Below, in pieces: positions 1-10,387 of a stretch of 64,000 nucleotides of DNA (its first letter is position 1; each line of letters starts with the position of its first letter). The position numbers were made by a program, and so were the translations under genes. Below the pieces are notes generated by a model. The model ran no database searches and was not told the DNA's origin. It saw nothing but the letters and a program-made list of their open reading frames with translations. Source of the DNA: Neoceratodus forsteri (Eukaryota > Chordata > Ceratodontiformes > Ceratodontidae); the NCBI GenBank assembly GCA_016271365.2, contig CM028132.1, forward strand, positions 1,188,403,001 to 1,188,467,000, given 5' to 3'.

Positions 1-560
1 GGATGTGAATAAAATGTATATTCCTTTGCTCCAGGATTATGTGCTCTCCAAGTGTCAACCATTTCTAAGTCCAGTAGGCCCAGTGTCCACTGATTAGTTG
101 CCTTATTTATTCTGGGGTGAATTCCTACATAATCTAGTTTTGAATCAGTTATACAATTGAAGTCCCCACCCATTATCAAATTACGAAATTGTTCCCTGGT
201 GAGGATCTCCACTATTCTTTGGTAGAATTGAGTTTCAAAAACCGAGGGGGCATAGATACTGCCTAGAGTAATTCTACCCTTCATAGGGTCTTTAACTAAA
301 ATTTGCAACACAAAGGGAAAATTTTTGTGCAGGAAAATGTCCACCCCTCTTTTGTGTGAATTGTATGATGAGGCATAACAATTCCCCCCCACCAGTTTGC
401 AATGCTCCCTAGGGGTCAGGTGGGTCTCTTGGAGCAGAACAACATGCACTCCTTTCTCTTCAGAGCCAGCAATACCTTAGTGCATTTAGCAGGGAGGAGA
501 AACCTTTAATAGTCCATAAGACTATATGAGTTTTTGCTTTTACTACCATTATAAATGTAA
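1..560 (-). pseudogene. L1 ORF2 N-terminal endonuclease, partial, runs off the window
   Basis: Read on the minus strand, about 1-450 is one open frame that continues past the window start. It encodes an APE-type endonuclease in the usual L1 order: VVLLQETHL with the catalytic Glu, then KRGVDIF, ITLGSIYAP, LIMGGDFN with the catalytic Asp/Asn, and KEYTFYSH. The first 40 or so residues (about 450-560) are still recognisable (WTIKGFSS, then LLALKRK) but need frameshifts to join, so the copy is dead. The protein would nick target DNA for target-primed reverse transcription. Its ORF1 partner lies upstream at 2839-3616. The conserved motifs make the assignment secure. The rest of ORF2 is outside the window. 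Confidence 0.85.
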
Positions 561-884
561 GGTGATTCCTTGGCTAACTGCATCATACCCCATAAGGGTG
601 GTAACTGGGGCATAAACTGGGTGAATCAAGTAGCACCATTTTGGTGGGTTGTAATCAATACAGGATTGGACATAGAGAAGAATATAATACATCTAATGTG
701 AGTAAGAACAACCCCAAGAACCATAAATCCCCCCCATCCCTCCCTCTCTCCCTCACCCGTCCATAGTAAGAGCTAATGTGAGACACATAATGTAATCCAT
801 AGTAAATCCCCCCAAATAAATAGCCAAACAGCAAGTGTAATAACTAAGAGAATCAACTTCCAAAATGTTACACAGAATATCATA

Positions 885-1041
885 TTACAAAACAGAAATA
901 TAGAAACATAGACTTTGGGCAGATAAGGACTGCTAGGCCCACCCAGTCTGCTCATTTCCCTACCTATTGGATAAGCTGCAGATCACGGTTAACCAACAGC
1001 CTGCTTATTCTCAATGCCCCCTTCCCTCTTCACCAACGTTT
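885..1041 (-). repeat. CR1-like LINE 3' end fragment
   Basis: On the minus strand this reads like the end of CR1-family LINEs: a GGCAGATAAGGACTGCTAGG-type segment (here on the plus strand) and short repeats of the ATAGAAACATAG type at about 895-912. The same terminal segment recurs at 4190-4250, 31925-31985 and 63352-63410. It lies in the spacer between the L1 ORF1 at 2839-3616 and ORF2 at 1-560, so it is a later insertion. The inner boundary is hard to set because the GC-rich retroposon begins at 1056. Confidence 0.6.
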
Positions 1042-1055
1042 ATAAATCCACTTTC

Positions 1056-1634
1056 TAGCTGTCCCGGTGATGCTGAGGGTTGAGGCGCTGGATGCCTTAC
1101 CTATGCCATGCTGGCGACCCATGTTTGGGAGCAAACATGGGCCGCCGGGGGTTGGCAGGGGAGGAGAAGGATCAAGCATCCAAAGGACTGCTCTCCTTCT
1201 CAGGGGAGGGGGGGCATGTCAGTGATCAGCTCCAGACTGTCCCCTAGTGGAGGCTGGGGGGCAATGCTCCGATGTTGCAGATAGGGTCGGAGATGGTGCA
1301 AATGCCTGGAGGAGCACGTGTGAGTGCATGTGTGCTCCCTCCGCCAGCATCATTGCATGCCACATCTCCAGGGGGCAAGCAAGGAAAAATAGACTCCCAA
1401 TCGGGCAGCATGAGCTTTTGACCTCCGCGGCCTGAGCCTGAATGGCGCCTACTCTGATCTGGATCAGTTTTAGGTGAGTTGAGCTTGGGGGGGCTCCTCA
1501 CCACCCTGCCATGGAGGGCAAGCTGTGGGGGAAATGGGGGAGGTCGGCCTGATGTCGGGGTTCGGGTTGGGAGGTCGGTCGGGATGTACTTTCGACTGGG
1601 AGCCAAGGGGAGAAACAGTACAGCAAAAAAATAA
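1056..1634 (+). mobile_element. GC-rich retroposon, copy 1 (unrecognised family)
   Basis: A GC-rich, about 579-bp insertion in AT-rich surroundings. It starts TAGCTGTCCCGGTGATGCTG and ends in an A-rich tail (CAGCAAAAAAATAA). A perfect 14-bp direct repeat, ATAAATCCACTTTC, flanks it at 1042-1055 and 1635-1648. This is the signature of L1-type target-primed retroposition. The first ~35 bp match copies at 6177 and 62517 (minus), so the 5' end is a true, shared terminus. I see no clear tRNA A/B box pair and no convincing ORF; open frames here reflect high GC. It could be a SINE of unknown head or a retroposed noncoding RNA. Confidence 0.7.
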
Positions 1635-1648
1635 ATAAATCCACTTTC

Positions 1649-2667
1649 AAACGTTACATGTGTGTAACTTTACCCCATCAGTAAATTTAGTGATACCGTC
1701 AGCTTGTAGCTATATGCAAAGAGGAACAGACAGCAAGAGTTTCAGAACATAACAGGTGGTCAAAACATAGCCTGTGACCCCCTGCTCATCCCTCACCCCA
1801 TCTCTAGGCACCCCCATATGGTGGGGGGAAAAGCAAGACCATATTTATAACAGTCTCCCCAATGTATCCACTCCCCTTACTGGCCCACCATCCACACAGG
1901 ACACCCCATCCCAACCACCCCCCAACCCCTGCAAAGCAACTTCTTCTTGTCACATCCTCAGACATAGCCCTTCCCTCATCCACCAACTCCCAAATATGCA
2001 TCCCTAGTCCATTGAGCATTAAAGATATTCTCTCCTTCCTTGTTTAACATCCCAGAAGGCCCAGAGCCAGGAGGGGGACGCGACCCTCGCCACCCAAAAC
2101 ACGTGCCAGGGCCCCCCCCCAGCCCCACTGACCTGTAATTTTGCTAGAGAAGTCCCTCTTAGTCCAAGTCAGTTGCAGATTCAATAATTCTTGGGACTTT
2201 CTGTCTTAAGATGCTGTGCACGGGGCCGGGTGTTGAAGTCTCAGAAAGGTTTTGGGGTTGAATAGTCCCTTATAGCCGTATTGTCCTTTTGAGCATCAGT
2301 CCCCTGCCAACATCAGCATTCAATTTAAGGGAAGCATAAAACAAAACCATCCTTATAAGATCCAAAGGGCCTATAGATAGCTGTCCAATAGCACCAGGAA
2401 TCCTAGACAGGTCCAAGTCAATACTCGAAATCAGGATCCAGAGGGCAGGAAGATGCAGTCAGCCACATATAGACATTTTTATATCTTCAATTGGCAGTGA
2501 TCGCAGAGGGAAGGCCTAGAGATGGAGCCCCATGGGATGGAAGAGCCAGGTCCCCAAGGGATGAGTGCAAATAGAAAAATATTTACAGAGCCAGGATAGC
2601 AAGGTCTTCAGCTTTCCTTATGCTTGGAGTCCCACTCGTCAATGAGGAAGGGAAGGGAAGAGGAAAT
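1649..2667. other. Remaining L1 ORF1-ORF2 spacer, no gene seen
   Basis: About 1 kb between the retroposon TSD and the MIR-like SINE. It is C-rich in part (1840-2110) and has only short chance frames. By position it is the spacer between ORF1 (2839-3616) and ORF2 (1-560) of the minus-strand L1. The plus-strand L1 at 8024-14487 has a spacer of similar size. Confidence 0.4.
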
Positions 2668-2838
2668 TGTTTAACCAGGAGAGGCACACTAAGCTGAAGC
2701 TTGTTTCCAGGTGTGACCTGGATGCACAAAGAAGTTAAGTACTTGCTCAGGGTCACACAGTATGCAAGTGGGGGGCTGTGTGGGATTCAAATCCAGGTCT
2801 CCAGGTTTATAGCTCAGAGCCTTAAACCACTGCGCTGG
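2668..2838 (-). mobile_element. MIR/CORE-SINE-like element, copy A
   Basis: On the minus strand this reads like MIR: a tRNA-like head with AGCGCAGTGGTTTAAGGCTC, a B-box-like segment around TTTGAATCCCACA, then the core GTGTGACCCTGAGCAAGTAC and a tail ending CTCCTGGTTAAACAATTTCC. Two further copies are at 20676-20850 and 31601-31780, all on the minus strand. This copy sits exactly at the end of the L1 ORF1 CTD (2839), which it truncates, so it is younger than that L1. MIR belongs to the CORE-SINE superfamily. The similarity is judged by eye. Confidence 0.7.
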
Positions 2839-3616
2839 CCTTCAGTTTAGCTGGCTCCCAAAATGAGTAAGTCACCCCTTCCAATTTGACTTTTACTGCA
2901 GCTGGATAAACCATGAAAAACTCCAGCCCTCTCTCCCATAGCATATTCATGGTACTGTTAAACTGTTGCCATTTTCTCTGAACACGGGTGGACAAGTCCT
3001 GGTGCAGTGTCAGTTTGTGACCCTCAGAAACCAGTTCCTTTTTCTTACAGTAGGCAAACATGAGGGCCTGGTGGTCTGGGAAATGATGAAGTCTGAAAAT
3101 TACTTACCTTGGCGGTTGATCGGCCAGGGGGTGAGGTATCAGCACTCTGTGGGCTTGGTCCACCTTCAGTTTACCATTTTTGACCTCAAGCTCCAGTAGT
3201 TTAGACAAGGTCATTGCACAAAATTCCATAAGCTTGCCACTTTCTACTCCTTTGGGAAGTCCCCATATCCTTAGATTATTGCACTGTCCATAATTTTCTT
3301 GGTAGCCAAAGGCCTCCCTTAACTCCTTGAGTTCTTTGTGAAGCTGTGCCATCATCTCTGGGACTGAATGAATGGTGTCCTCCATATCAGAGACACGCTG
3401 TTCCACTTCATCTTGACATTTGTCATGGCTTTTTAATTCCACTCTGACTTCTGTTAAAGATTCTTGGAAGTGCTTCCAGTGTGAGTTAAGTCCTTTCTAT
3501 ACCTGTTCAGATACTACCTTGCTGATAAGCGCTATTTCAGCAACTGACAATGAAATCGGGCCCAAACCTCCCGCTGACCTACTCTCAGCTGCGGTCACTT
3601 TTTTACTCATTTTCAT
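2839..3616 (-). pseudogene. L1 ORF1 protein remnant (coiled coil, RRM, CTD)
   Basis: On the minus strand, an ATG at 3614-3616 (MKMSKKVTAAES) opens a frame with a heptad-rich region, then an RRM that begins NNLRIWGLPKG and contains KVDQAHRVL, then a CTD with MFAYCKKKELVSEGHKL and FFMVYPAAVKVKLEG. This is the L1 ORF1p order. The protein would coat L1 RNA as a trimeric chaperone. Two in-frame stops are visible: TAG near 3498 and TAA at about 3101-3103 (PPR-stop-VIFRLHHFPDHQ). The C-terminus is cut by the MIR-like SINE at 2838. ORF2 of the same element is at 1-560. Confidence 0.8.
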
Positions 3617-3779
3617 CTACTGCCATGCGGGTTTCGCTGGAACCAGATATTCCTCCATATTTCTGAAAGACACTGCACCATTTCTGGGGTAATTTTAGCA
3701 CCAGTACATGCAAGAAATCTTTATATTTTATTCTTGTGGCGCAGAGCTGCGGAGGTGTGCAACCATTCAGTTAGTGACT
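3617..3779 (-). other. Probable 5' UTR of the minus-strand L1
   Basis: A short stretch upstream (minus strand) of the ORF1 ATG. It contains CACCTCCGCAGCTCTGCGCC and separates this L1 from the next L1 ORF1 at 3780-5110. No TSD was identified, so the boundary is inferred. Confidence 0.35.
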
Positions 3780-4074
3780 CATTAGTACCCCAGTTCTGAA
3801 TCCTTAATCCGTAGACTCCATCTGCTCATCCACAGCTTCCTCTGCTTATGTAACATTTTAGTGACCAGAGTTCCCCCTGCCTTGCAGTTGGTTAAAGAGT
3901 ACAATTCATTACTGTCAGTAAATTGTAAGTGGTCAGGGAACCCCATGCAGTATTCCACTCCTAACTCCCATAATTTGTCCGTCACCACTTCAACCACCTT
4001 TCTCATTTGCTGCTTGGCAAAGGAATAGTCAGGGAAAAATGGGATGCATTGTTTACCTAGGGCTCCTTGGCTGC
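3780..4074 (-). pseudogene. Second L1 ORF1 remnant, C-terminal domain
   Basis: Minus-strand reading GKQCIPFFPDYSFAKQQMRK, followed by a helical stretch (VVEVVTDKLWELGVEYCMGF) and LQFTDSNELYSLTNCKAGG. It matches the L1 ORF1 CTD pattern in which an FFPDYS-like segment follows the RRM. Its N-terminal half is at about 4756-5110. The two halves are parted by CR1 sequence at 4138-4755. It is a different element from the L1 ORF1 at 2839-3616, which has its own CTD. Confidence 0.65.
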
Positions 4075-4137
4075 ATGTAGGATATGATCTCCAGCCCCTG
4101 ATGAGGAGGAACCATCAGAAATGTTATGTGTTCCTCT

Positions 4138-4252
4138 GCTCCCGATGTGGCTGCTCTGAAGAAGACAGTATAAGCAAGGACAAATGGGGCAGACTAGGTG
4201 GGCCAAACAGTCCTTATCTGCCAACAAATTCTAAATTTCTATGTTTCTGGGT
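4138..4252 (+). repeat. CR1-like LINE 3' end fragment, plus strand
   Basis: Contains GGGGCAGACTAGGTGGGCC, then CAGTCCTTATCTGCCAACAA and a terminal AAATTTCTATGTTTCTGG. These are the end of CR1-type elements with an 8-bp (TTTCTATG)-like tail. Orientation is opposite to the CR1 piece next to it at 4318-4755, so they are separate insertions into the same L1 ORF1. Confidence 0.65.
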
Positions 4253-4317
4253 GTAATATGCTATACTTTAACTACTGGTACTGCGTGTCTGATGCCGATC
4301 ACTTCAGGTAACCAGCG

Positions 4318-4755
4318 CTCAAATCATTTACATACGATCATACAAATTTGCCAGCAGAAACAGGCCACCTGGTCTATCAAGTCTGCTTGAGTGTGCAGCT
4401 AGCATCCTCACCTTACAGCTGTCCCACCCCCTTCCCTTCCAAGTTACCCCCTCTCTTACCTTGTCCCATCCCCTTTTGAAACTACCCACTGTCTTACAGG
4501 CTACCACCTCCTCTGGTAGAGCATTCCGTTCTTCCATGACCCTCTCCATGAAAAAGTGTCTCCTCATTTCAGTCCTAAATCTTCCCCTCTCCAATCTAAG
4601 GCCATGTCGTCTCATGTCCCTCCTCCTCCTCAGCCTGAATATCCCTTCAGTGCCTGCCTTGTTTATCCCCTTTACGTACTTAAAGGTCTCAATCATATCC
4701 CCCTGGTCCCTGCTCTCCTCCAAGGATTACATGTTCAGCTCTCTTAGCCTCTCTA
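4318..4755 (-). pseudogene. CR1 LINE, C-terminal end of ORF2
   Basis: Minus-strand reading GDMIETFKYVKGINKAGTEG, then LERGRFRTEMRRHFFMERV, then NALPEEVVACKTVGSFKRGW. This is the well-known CR1 ORF2 C-terminus (in chicken CR1 the same region has the form of an LEKRRLRGD, YKYLKG, RKNFF-RVV-HWN-LP-EVV series). Past the frame, CTTGATAGACCAGGTGGCCT leads to the 3' end near 4318. The copy is 5'-truncated, as is normal for CR1. It interrupts the L1 ORF1 halves at 3780-4074 and 4756-5110. Confidence 0.8.
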
Positions 4756-5110
4756 TTTGCAGATATTATCACCATTGGTACCTTCAGGGATTCCCAGAAT
4801 GCAAATGTTAGATGATCTTACCACATTCTCCAGTTGCTCAAACCTACTGCAGATGGTGGATTGTTCTTCAACTGTTGTGGCTACTACTGACATTGCTTTA
4901 TTGCTGGCCTTTTCTGACTCTTCCGCTTTTCTCACCACCCCATCAATCTTGTTCTACATGATGGCCAGTCAGTCAGTATACTAGTCCATCTTTTTGTCCA
5001 TAGCCTTGATCGATTGGCTTTGATCATTAATTGCATGCTGCAGGTGTCAACGGTGATGGGAGTTTTTCTGTCTAGCTGCTGCAGGCCTGGTACAGTCGAT
5101 GGTCCTATCG
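4756..5110 (-). pseudogene. Second L1 ORF1 remnant, coiled coil and RRM start
   Basis: Minus-strand reading with a long heptad stretch (QHAINDQSQSIKAMDKKMD, later KIDGVVRKAEESEKASNKAM, then EQSTICSRFEQLENVV). It runs into RSSNICILGIPEG, the first beta strand and turn of the L1 ORF1 RRM. Stop codons interrupt it near 4975-4985. The frame breaks at about 4755 where CR1 sequence begins. Its CTD is at 3780-4074. Confidence 0.7.
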
Positions 5111-5309
5111 TTGTTGAGTCGAGTTTATTAACATTTCAAGAGTGACCCATCAGTAAGTTTGGTATTATCTAAATCCTTGCTTCTTCAACTGCTGAACTCT
5201 CAAGACAAGGAGAACATCTGACCACAAAAAAATAAGAAAATAAGAAGAGATTAAATAACTGGTTTTTGGAGTTCTCTGATAATCGTGCTTCTCTTTGGTC
5301 TGCTAGTTC

Positions 5310-5642
5310 TGCCTCCTACCACTGGCAGAACTTAAAGCTGGTTGGACCACTGGAGGGACTAAAGGGGAAGGCCAAATCCTGAAGTTTTTTTGAGGAACTC
5401 TTTCTGGCCTTTTCGGGTGCTAAAAACAAATCAAAGTAGTTTGAGCTGGGTTGCATACATCACCCTTTGATGCCTAAGCAATTCCCCAGAGGAGAAGCCT
5501 GTTATCATACTGGCGAAGTTTCACAAATTTACTGCCAAAGAGCAGGTTCTCAGAAAAGCATGCAAGGAAGGAGGGATCATAAGCAAGTCTTACAAAGTCC
5601 AGCCATTTTGTCTGTGCAATGGTAGGATTACTACTCGCTCAC
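5310..5642 (+). pseudogene. Third L1 ORF1 remnant (plus strand), RRM region
   Basis: The plus strand encodes NLKLVGPLEGLKGKAKS, FFEELFLAFSGAKNKSK, then HHPLMPKQFPEEKPVII and LAKFHKFTAKEQVLRKACKEGG. These match the L1 ORF1 RRM and the linker to the CTD (the R-H-R-LGPKP/RPII-KF pattern). At least two stops are present. The coding sequence is cut near 5642 by GC-rich retroposon copies and resumes at 6703. Confidence 0.65.
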
Positions 5643-6160
5643 AATACTGGAAACGTTGATTAGGGAGTGAGCCTGGGATGCAGGGGGCCAGCTGGAGGGA
5701 CAAGGATTGAGCATCCCACAGGATGCTCTCCTTCTCTGGGGGGGGAAGGGCAGTATTCTGCACTGCAATACTGCCTTGTGGGTGACCACAGGTGGTAGTG
5801 CAGGCAGAAGAGCTTGGAGGAGACAGACGCAGCCTGGCTCTGGAGTGCAGCCATACTGTTGTGTGTACATGCACGCCATGGAGCCATCTCACAGCTGTGT
5901 CCTTGGGGCTGGCAGGAAAAAAGTGGAAAACCATGGAAATGGTTGCAATGTGATGCCAGCATACTTGGGCCCCACCACTCTGACTGACTGTCCTCCGCAC
6001 TTGTGGACCTGACAAGCCCCCCCGATGGAGTCAGCCGTGGGGCTAAATGCCCTGTGGAACCCGTTTGGACAGGTAGGTGACAGAGAAGGAATTAAATGTT
6101 GCTGGGTGGTCACCAGGCAGTAGTGGGAAAATCTGTTGAAAAGGGGATTGAAAAAGTCTT
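5643..6160 (+). mobile_element. GC-rich retroposon, copy 3 (degraded)
   Basis: A GC-rich stretch resembling copies 1 and 2 in order: a TTGATTAGGGAGTGAGCC start like GGTTGAGGCGCTGGATGCC, then GGATTGAGCATCCCACAGGA and TGCTCTCCTTCTCTGGGG, as at 1170-1210. The 3' part (5990-6160) is less alike and ends in the A-rich TTGAAAAAGTCTTAAAAAA. No independent TSD was found. Frames of 70-200 codons on both strands here are GC-driven and I do not call them genes. Confidence 0.5.
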
Positions 6161-6176
6161 AAAAAATCCAAGTTTA

Positions 6177-6686
6177 GCCAGCCCGGTGGTACTGAGGGTT
6201 GAGGCGCTGGATGCCACATCTTGCACCACGGACTCGACCACCAGGGTCTGGCAGGGGAAAGGGAGGATTGAGCGTCCGACAACTGCTGTCCTCTCTCTGG
6301 GGTGGGTAGTGGGGCTTGCATCACCCTGTAGCGGCGAATGGCAGAGGCCAGCCGCACTACAAGTGGCATGCAATAGTAAGGGGGTAGAGTGCGGCAGGCA
6401 TCAGCACTATGTGCATGGATGCCATTGCACGTTTGGCTCTCCACTGGGGAGAAAATGTGGAAAAATGCAGAGGTCATTCTTCGCGGCTGATGGCCGCACC
6501 TTGCGCCCCCGGGGAGACCTGAGAGGGGCGTGTGCCCAGTGGATGCGAGAGCGATAATGGCTGGCCCACTGGGAGAGTGGGTTTGTGTAGCCCGCATGTA
6601 CAACTGGGTCCAGGGGTGCTGGGCTGGCAGCCGGAGATCGTGTAGGGCCACTCTGCTGAGGAGAATAAACAATAGTATGATAAAAA
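6177..6686 (+). mobile_element. GC-rich retroposon, copy 2
   Basis: Starts GCCAGCCCGGTGGTACTGAG followed by GGTTGAGGCGCTGGATGCC, nearly identical to copy 1. Ends in AATAAACAATAGTATGATAA plus A's. A 16-bp TSD with one mismatch flanks it: AAAAAATCCAAGTTTA (6161-6176) and AAAAAATCCAACTTTA (6687-6702). Length is about 510 bp. With copies 1 and 4 it defines a common 5' terminus, an A tail and TSDs of 14-18 bp, so the family was mobilised in trans, most simply by L1. Internal sequence is GC-rich with no convincing ORF. Confidence 0.72.
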
Positions 6687-6702
6687 AAAAAATCCAACTT
6701 TA

Positions 6703-6905
6703 CCAAAATACTTGTGTTGATCTCTACAACTGAAATCAGGAATTCAATGAGGTTGAAAGTGCTGCCACATAAGAAACACTTAACTCTTTAGTCTACTGAC
6801 ATCTGCCAAGCTTTGTCTTTTTGTTGATGGTAAGCTGAAAGTTTTCATTGACCCTGACAAGGCAATAGCATTTATATCCACTCTTAAACCAGCCTGAACT
6901 CTTTC
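6703..6905 (+). pseudogene. Third L1 ORF1 remnant, C-terminal domain
   Basis: Resumes the ORF1 interrupted at 5642. It reads STTEIRNSMRLKVLPHKKHL, then LCLFVDGKLKVFIDPDKAIA and FISTLKPA-stop. These fit the ORF1 CTD strand (YPARLR-DGK-KVF-P-A pattern). Frame changes are needed, so this is decayed. Confidence 0.6.
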
Positions 6906-7800
6906 TGATGTACTCTTTTCCATTCTGTGCTGGTCTTATATTGCTTTATACTTATTTGACAGGCAGTCATACCAGTTAGCTAGCTGTGATTATTTGTGGC
7001 ATACTTAGCTGAGCGTTTTATCTCTTACATGTGTGCTCTTTAGCTAGTGCCAGAAAGGGTATGCTTTTGAACTGTGTTTGCTTTACTGTGAGTACCTCAC
7101 ATAAGTTTATAACTGAGCCTGGGGCACATTGACATTTCTGGACAAATGTTAATTTACTGGGCTGATACTTGTGAGAACCTGCCTTATGCCCTGTTATTTA
7201 TTCTTTTATTGCTCTGAGTGGTGCCTTCCCTTATAACATTAGTATGGAATTGTGTTGGGTGTTTGATGCAAGAAATATAAAAGAGATAAGGAACAGGATT
7301 TTTAAAGGGATTCACCCAAGATGCATCTGCTGCTATTTTCAAAACAGAAATGCACCCAAACCTGTTAGACAATCTATTAGATGTCCTAACAGCATTCAAA
7401 GTTCACATCCAAGAATAGACACAATTGTGTCCAAATTGACACAGCTCGCAATTCATCTGTTATCTGCTGCAGATTGTGACTTTGTGTCATAAGTGGATGT
7501 AACCTCTAAACATAGCAGCAGAACTGCCTGGACACAAGTGGATGGATGCAGACATGTAAATGCATCTGAGTTCAACCATTTTGAACCCCCAGTCTTTAAA
7601 TTTAGCAAAGAGGGTATGAAGCTGCTAAAACAAACAAAAAAAATTGTATTGATCAGCACAAAACATATGTGCTCATGATTATAGTAAGCAGTAGTAAGTA
7701 GTAAAAAGTTTAATTCTGATGTCAGAAACAGGATAAAACCAATTTAGCATCAGCTAATTTACAATGGGGTCCTACTGTACAAAATATCAGTTTCATTCTA
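6906..7800. other. No recognisable gene
   Basis: About 900 bp of average-composition sequence. Overlapping frames on both strands at 7184-7490 are antisense to each other and match no family I know. It may be the spacer of the plus-strand L1 whose ORF1 ends near 6905. Confidence 0.3.
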
Positions 7801-7804
7801 AAAT

Positions 7805-7931
7805 ACTATACATACATACATACAGTATACATACAACAAAATATGTATGTATGTATATATATATATATATATATACATATATACATATACATATTTGTAT
7901 GTATATATATATATATACTCACGCACATATA

Positions 7932-7980
<49 letters not shown>
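7805..7980. repeat. (CATA)n/(TA)n microsatellite
   Basis: CATACATACATACAG-type repeats pass into long TA runs (7855-7915 and 7935-7980). It directly precedes the L1 insertion at 8024. The Tyr/Ile-rich frame through it is an artefact of the repeat. Confidence 0.95.
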
Positions 7981-7982
<2 letters not shown>

Positions 7983-8116
7983 CCTAGGCTTTACAGGACC
8001 CTGAATTAAGAACTGCGTTCATGGACTTCCGGTGACATCAGCATACTGATGGCAGCATAGCTCTATGGCTCCCACTCTGACGCGACAAAAATCTAAAGCC
8101 ATCAAGGACAAAACCA

Positions 8117-9226
8117 ATGCCTTCCACAGCCAAAGCCACCAGAATGAAGGCTAACAGACCCCCGCACACCTCTGTGCAGAAACTCAGAGAATTGCTGCAA
8201 GCAGAACAAGAGGATGCTGTGGAGGGCCGAGCTGAAGTGGATGGTCCCCAACTACCAGTGCAGCATGGTGCGGGCCTACCAGCAGAACTTATTAAATCAA
8301 TAATGCAAATGGCGCAAGCTATCCAAAGCATTGACCAAAAACTATTGGACCTCTGCTCAGATTTAAATCGTATCGACCACAAGACGGAGCAACTAGAACT
8401 CTGCCTCACTCATACATCGAAGCAGGTGGATAGGCATGACCAACTTCTATTATACCTCCTAGCCAGGGACAGAGAGCTGACTCAGTGCATCGATGATCTA
8501 GAGGGTAGGTCCAGGTGACAGAACATCAGATTTTATGGAGTCCCGGAGGGCACAGAGGACAAGCATAAAGTTACTGAAGCTTTCCTGAGGGATTTACAAT
8601 AAGACCTCCTGTCCCTCCCAGAAGACCTCGACATCTCAGTGGATCGAGCCAACTGATCACTGACGCCAAGGCCCCGCGACTCTAACACTAGACCACAGCC
8701 TCTGATTGCATGCTTTACTCTATACAAGTCGAAGGAGGAAGTGCTGAGACGTACTTGACAACAGAGCCCCCTAACCTTCCAAGGCCAAAGAATTACTCTC
8801 GATAATGACCACGCGACTTCGGTACAAGAAGCAAGAAGAGTTCTCTGGCCAATAGTGAAACTTCTGAAGACCAAATCTATCAAGGCCCAGGTTCTCTTCC
8901 CTGCAAGACTGAAGGTGTCAACAGATAAGGGGGTGAAAATATATCCAGATCTACTTGCTGCATCTCACTACCTGGAGACTCTTTCAATACCTACTCCAAC
9001 ACTGTATAAAGAGAAATTGGAAAAAGACCTGCTGGCATCTGCATGGTTGGTGGCCCAGAAAGGAGTGGCTCTTCCAGGCTCTGTTAAGAAGGCACCTTCA
9101 TTGGATTTACGCTCGGATATCTCGGTGCTGTTACGAAGATACGGTGAACCCTCCAGGATCGATAAACAGGTGCAGCACCTGAGAGCAGACCCAAGTTCCA
9201 GCCAATCGGAAGGGGTGAACACCTGA
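8117..9226 (+). pseudogene. L1 ORF1 protein, four in-frame stops
   Basis: One continuous frame encodes a basic N-terminus, a coiled coil (LIKSIMQMAQAIQSIDQKLL and following), CIDDLEGRSR just before the RRM, NIRFYGVPEGTEDKHKVTEA, and a CTD with VKLLKTKSIKAQVLFPARLK followed by YPDLLAASHYLETL. It would be the RNA-binding chaperone of L1. In-frame stops lie at 8516, 8600, 8654 and 8756: TGA, TAA, TGA and TGA. Each fits a single C-to-T change (CGA or CAA). An earlier ATG at 8065 (MAPTLTRQKSK) is in another frame and may be the true start, with a frameshift before 8117. Confidence 0.85.
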
Positions 9227-10387
9227 TCCGAGGGATCGATGAGGTCAGTACTTTCTTTCTTTGGCCTCCCTACGATTTTAGATTTCCCAAAACCTCCCTA
9301 CTGAGCTCCCCCACCAGGCAGCTGAATGCCGAACTTCACTCTATCTCCCCTTCTCGTCTCATGCTGCTCCTCCTGAAATGCGCGTTTGGTGCTTGATCAC
9401 CGAGTCTATCAAGAGGTACAGCTGCCCCAGGGACCTGATTGCTCTTTAAAGTGGACTTCTCCTACTTCACCCACGTTAGATAGGCCTTCTGGTCTGGACT
9501 TTTGCGGGGGGGGAGGGCTTTGCGGGTGGAGAGATTGCAACGGGAAGCCCTCCCATCTGAAGAGGGTGAGGGGGGATGCTCCTGAACTGGGAGGAGGGAG
9601 AGTCGGTGTCTGTTGGGTGTGGTGGGGAATGTCGGAGGTCTGTAGTTCGGATGTGACGTGTCCCCCCTCCCAGTCTGTCGTAACAGACTCAAGGCCACCC
9701 TGAGGGGTACATGTCCTGCATACAAGATCCATGCTGAGATGAGGACCTCGGGCAGGTTGGCTGTGGGGCTATATTTTACTTCTCTTTGGGAAATTACAGG
9801 GTTCAATTATAAAAACACCTTCGGGCCTCAGAGTTCACCACTGACCTCTCATGTATTGAAAACAGGCCTCCAGGGGGGAGGGGAGAGGCATAATTCTAAG
9901 CTGCATAAATGGCTTTGCATTTTCTCTTAGTACTTAAATTACACTCAGGAAGTTGCGGGGGACGTGGGCACTGCTAGCGGTATGGTTACTGGCATCATGG
10001 GGCTATGCCCTAAAAGGGGAATATCCCTTGGGCTATTAGGGTGTCTCTCATTATTTCTGAGCTCCCTATCTTTAGCCTTCGATGCTAATGCCCACAATCT
10101 GGGCTTGTCCCAGCTTAGCCTAGGAAGTCATCACTACTCTCTTGCCTCGAGGGTAGACCGGGGCCAAATTACCCGGGTACTCACAAAGCATTATAGTACC
10201 ACTGTCTACATGGGTTTTATGATGGTGGGACAGGTTACAGTTACTTGGTTTGGATGTTTAATTTCTAGTTTCCAGTTTGTAGTTGTTAGTTCAATGGGTA
10301 GAAATTGTATAATCTGTCAAACCAACATTGGACTTAAATCGGGAAACTGTTGTAAGCACAGCAAGGCAAAATGGCACAATATAAATA
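9227..10387 (+). other. L1 spacer between ORF1 and ORF2
   Basis: A 1.16-kb noncoding spacer, G-rich at 9505-9620. Frames of about 90-145 codons occur on both strands but resemble nothing. A spacer this long is unlike mammalian L1, but similar-sized spacers separate ORF1 and ORF2 in the other L1 copies here. Confidence 0.6.

Noticed and set aside
1244..1606. 120-codon minus-strand frame
   Set aside because: Inside GC-rich retroposon copy 1. It is Pro-rich and not kept in copy 2.
5590..6706. Overlapping frames of 70-209 codons on both strands
   Set aside because: They lie within GC-rich retroposon copies where stops are rare. They overlap in several frames and none has a recognisable domain.
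7184..7492. Complementary 71- and 82-codon frames
   Set aside because: Sense and antisense frames cover the same bases. There is no motif and no coding evidence.
7764..8009. Tyr/Ile-rich 81-codon frame
   Set aside because: Translation of a (CATA)n/(TA)n microsatellite.
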